6,384 bases of DNA, taken from positions 1-6,384 of the forward strand of contig WQXZ01000105.1 of the NCBI GenBank assembly GCA_009781525.1. Reading direction: 5' to 3'. The notes beneath the pieces were generated by a model that was given only the letters and a program-made list of their open reading frames with translations, searched no databases and was not told the origin of the DNA. Below are positions 4,555-6,384 of this stretch, piece after piece. The position numbers and the translations under genes are program-made. Position 1 is the stretch's first letter; each line of letters opens with the position of its first letter. Source of the DNA: Coriobacteriia bacterium. Its GTDB lineage: Bacteria; Actinomycetota; Coriobacteriia; Coriobacteriales; UBA8131.

Positions 4555-6384
4555 AGGCTTGCTCAGCAGCCTTTCTTGCTTCAACCAGTTCAGCTGCTGT
4601 GTCGCGTAGTATATACTTCTGAACCTTCTTGCTGGTAGTCTCTGGATACTCATCTACAAAAAAGACGTACTTGGGGGTCTTGTAGCGTGCCATTCTGTCA
4701 ATCACCGACTGGCGAATACCCTCTTCAGTCAGCTGGTAGCCATCCCGGGTTTTGATGAAAGCCACCACAATCTCGCCATAGTGCTCATCCGGTGCTCCAA
4801 CCACCTGAGCGTCCAGTACTCCTTCAACCTGGAGCAGGAAGTTCTCAATCTCAAGCGGATAGATATTCTCCCCACCTCTGATAATCATGTCTTTGATGCG
4901 TCCGGTTATCTTGTAGTATCCGTCCTCGTCGAAGCTGCCCAGGTCGCCGGAGTGCAGGTAGCCGTCGGCATCGATTGCCTCAGCTGTGGCTTCGGGCATT
5001 TTATAGTATCCACGCATGACATTGTAGCCCTTACAGCAGATCTCGCCGATCTCGCCAGAGCCCAGAATACGCCCAGTTTCAGGGTCGACAACCCGCACGC
5101 TGACGGCGTCGTGCGGACGGCCGACGGTGTTCAGGCGATGCTCCAGGCTGTCGTTCCACGAGGTCTGAATGAACACTGGGGAGGTCTCGGTCAGACCGTA
5201 GCAGTTGGTGATTTCTTTCATACCCATGCGCTCGATGCACTCGCGCACCACCTCGGGTGGCACCGCAGCCCCGGCGATGATTCCGGTGCGCAGGCTGGTC
5301 AGGTCAAACTCGTTGAAGCGTGGATGGTTTAGCTCGGCGATGAACATCGTCGGCACGCCATAGAGCGCAGTCGCCCGCTCGCCATGCACGGCTTGTAGCA
5401 CCTGCAGCGCGTCGAATTCCTCGACCACGACCATTGTCGCATGGTGGGTTAAAATTGCCATCACACCCAGCACGCAGCCAAAACAGTGAAAGAATGGCAC
5501 CGGCAGGCAGACTCTGTCGGCAGCAGTCAGTCGCTCCCCCTCGCCGATGTAGAAGCCGTTGTTCAAAATGTTCCGATGCGTCAGCATCACGCCTTTAGGA
5601 AATCCGGTCGTGCCCGACGTATACTGCATGTTCACGGCGTCGCGATTGGTAAAGCTACCGCGCGTCTCTTCAAGCAGCGCGTCGCTCATGTGCGAACCCA
5701 GCAGAATCAGCTCTGGCGCTGAGTAAAAGCCGCGATGCTTCTCGGGCCCCAGATAGACCAGATTCTTCAGGAATGGATACTTTTCTGTTTGTAGGTGCCC
5801 GCGCTCGTAGGTTTCAGACTCGGGGATAAGTTCACGGATAATCTTAACGTAATCAACATCGCGCCAGGCATCGATGATACAAAGCGTGCTCATGTCGGAC
5901 TGCTGGAGCACGTAGTCAAGCTCGTGGCTCTTATAGGCTGGGTTCATGGTAACCAGCACCACCCCGATTTTCGCTGTGGCAAACATCAAGGTCAGCCAGT
6001 CCGGAATGTTTCTAGCCCAGACTCCCAGGTGGTCGCCTGGCTTCATGCCTATTGATAGCAATCCCTTTGCCAGGTTATCGGTGCGAATGTCGAAGTCGCG
6101 ATAAGTCCAGCGCAGATTGCGGTCGTGGTAGACAATGAACTCCTGGTCAGGGTCAAGCTCTACCTGCATGCGAAAGTAGTCGCCGATAGTCATCTCGGTG
6201 TGCAGCGGATAGTCGTCGCTACCAGCCAGGGACGCGAGGTCGATGCCTGCAAGGTCGTCGCTGGTTGCGTCACCAGCGCCCGCGTTAGCCGCGTTGCCCG
6301 TGCCACCCGCCGCGCCCGCGTCACCAGCAGCCGTGCCACCCGCCGCGCCCGCGTCACCAGCAGCCGCGCCACCCGCCGCGCCCG
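4553..6384 (-). CDS. AMP-forming acyl-CoA synthetase (fatty-acid CoA ligase type), 5' end beyond the window
   Basis: This ANL-superfamily ligase activates a carboxylic acid, probably a fatty acid, to the acyl-AMP and then the acyl-CoA. Numbering from the internal Met at 6193: P-loop YTSGTTGFPKG (191-201), YGLTETSP (332-339), GYLHSGDLG (411-419), hinge GRIKDMIIRGGENIYP (431-446), and C-terminal SKKVQKYILR (521-530) with likely catalytic Lys523; the usual Gly of SGK is Lys here. Relatives include medium/long-chain and AtoE/FadD-like ligases; the substrate is unresolved. Met6193 is probably not the start. It has no SD, and the frame upstream is open for 63 codons to the window edge. The preceding residues DDYPLHTE-MTIGDYFR look like the normal family N-terminus. 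Before them lies an Ala/Gly/Asp linker with 11-residue repeats such as GAAGGTAAGDA. The stop is TAG, and the kinase gene follows directly in the same operon. Confidence 0.9.
   Translation of the reverse strand, partial: GAAGGAAAGDAGAAGGTAAGDAGAAGGTGNAANAGAGDATSDDLAGIDLASLAGSDDYPLHTEMTIGDYFRMQVELDPDQEFIVYHDRNLRWTYRDFDIRTDNLAKGLLSIGMKPGDHLGVWARNIPDWLTLMFATAKIGVVLVTMNPAYKSHELDYVLQQSDMSTLCIIDAWRDVDYVKIIRELIPESETYERGHLQTEKYPFLKNLVYLGPEKHRGFYSAPELILLGSHMSDALLEETRGSFTNRDAVNMQYTSGTTGFPKGVMLTHRNILNNGFYIGEGERLTAADRVCLPVPFFHCFGCVLGVMAILTHHATMVVVEEFDALQVLQAVHGERATALYGVPTMFIAELNHPRFNEFDLTSLRTGIIAGAAVPPEVVRECIERMGMKEITNCYGLTETSPVFIQTSWNDSLEHRLNTVGRPHDAVSVRVVDPETGRILGSGEIGEICCKGYNVMRGYYKMPEATAEAIDADGYLHSGDLGSFDEDGYYKITGRIKDMIIRGGENIYPLEIENFLLQVEGVLDAQVVGAPDEHYGEIVVAFIKTRDGYQLTEEGIRQSVIDRMARYKTPKYVFFVDEYPETTSKKVQKYILRDTAAELVEARKAAEQA
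6300..6384. repeat. 33-bp tandem repeat encoding an 11-residue Ala/Gly linker, running off the right edge
   Basis: Units lie at 6300-6332, 6333-6365 and 6366-6384 (cut by the window end). They are almost identical, with degenerate remnants at about 6269-6299. The period is exactly 11 codons. In the ligase frame the units read GAAGGTAAGDA, GAAGGAAAGDA and related forms. Preservation of frame, and Ala/Gly/Asp content typical of flexible linkers, support translation as part of the ligase. The alternative frames are Arg-rich and unlikely. Confidence 0.8.

Noticed and set aside
4781..5332. 183-aa plus-strand ORF inside the ligase gene
   Set aside because: It is an antisense shadow of a clearly identified ligase with all motifs on the other strand, and it has no SD or family resemblance.

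Overview
The window looks like a chromosomal segment from a Gram-positive bacterium, most likely an actinobacterium of the class Coriobacteriia (Olsenella/Atopobium-like). The evidence is the strong GGAGG-type ribosome sites, a pyridoxamine kinase of the Gram-positive type, and above all a gene of the FISHxSALEYW...CDLYW..K.A.EYDS family, which I associate with that class. This is an inference from remembered families, not a search result. Base composition is roughly balanced, broken by three sharply GC-rich repetitive patches.

Layout. Positions 1-137 look like a divergent intergenic region: a strong Shine-Dalgarno on the minus strand at the left edge, two direct repeats spaced 34 bp, and a plausible promoter for the ABC gene. 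Positions 138-1871 (+) encode a complete half-size ABC exporter (6 TM segments plus NBD, all motifs intact). Positions 1872-2336 hold no gene: GC-rich tandem hairpin repeats begin just after the ABC stop, followed by a 149-bp element with perfect 29-bp inverted ends and a short GGTTGAT repeat. Positions 2337-3335 (-) hold a 332-codon gene for an AbiEi/DUF559-like, PD-(D/E)XK-type protein, interrupted by one in-frame TAG exactly where the family has Trp (CDLY-W-P). Just upstream of it (3352-3488) is a second element with the same inverted ends but a different core. Positions 3489-3700 are another GC-rich repeat patch abutting the next stop codon.

Positions 3701-4540 (-) encode a pyridoxamine kinase, and 4553 to beyond the right edge (-) encode an AMP-forming acyl-CoA synthetase. 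The two are closely coupled (12 nt apart, in frame, ribosome site overlapping the ligase stop) and almost certainly co-transcribed. The ligase frame stays open past its apparent internal ATG (6193) through an Ala/Gly-rich linker built of 11-residue repeats and out of the window, so the true protein is longer than 546 aa.

The most unusual items are (1) two elements with near-constant TIRs and divergent cores bracketing (2) a nuclease-like gene broken by a single TGG-to-TAG change, and (3) the repeat-encoded N-terminal extension of the ligase. I see no evidence for a complete new defence or mobile system; the bracketed unit at 1989-3488 is the best candidate for one.
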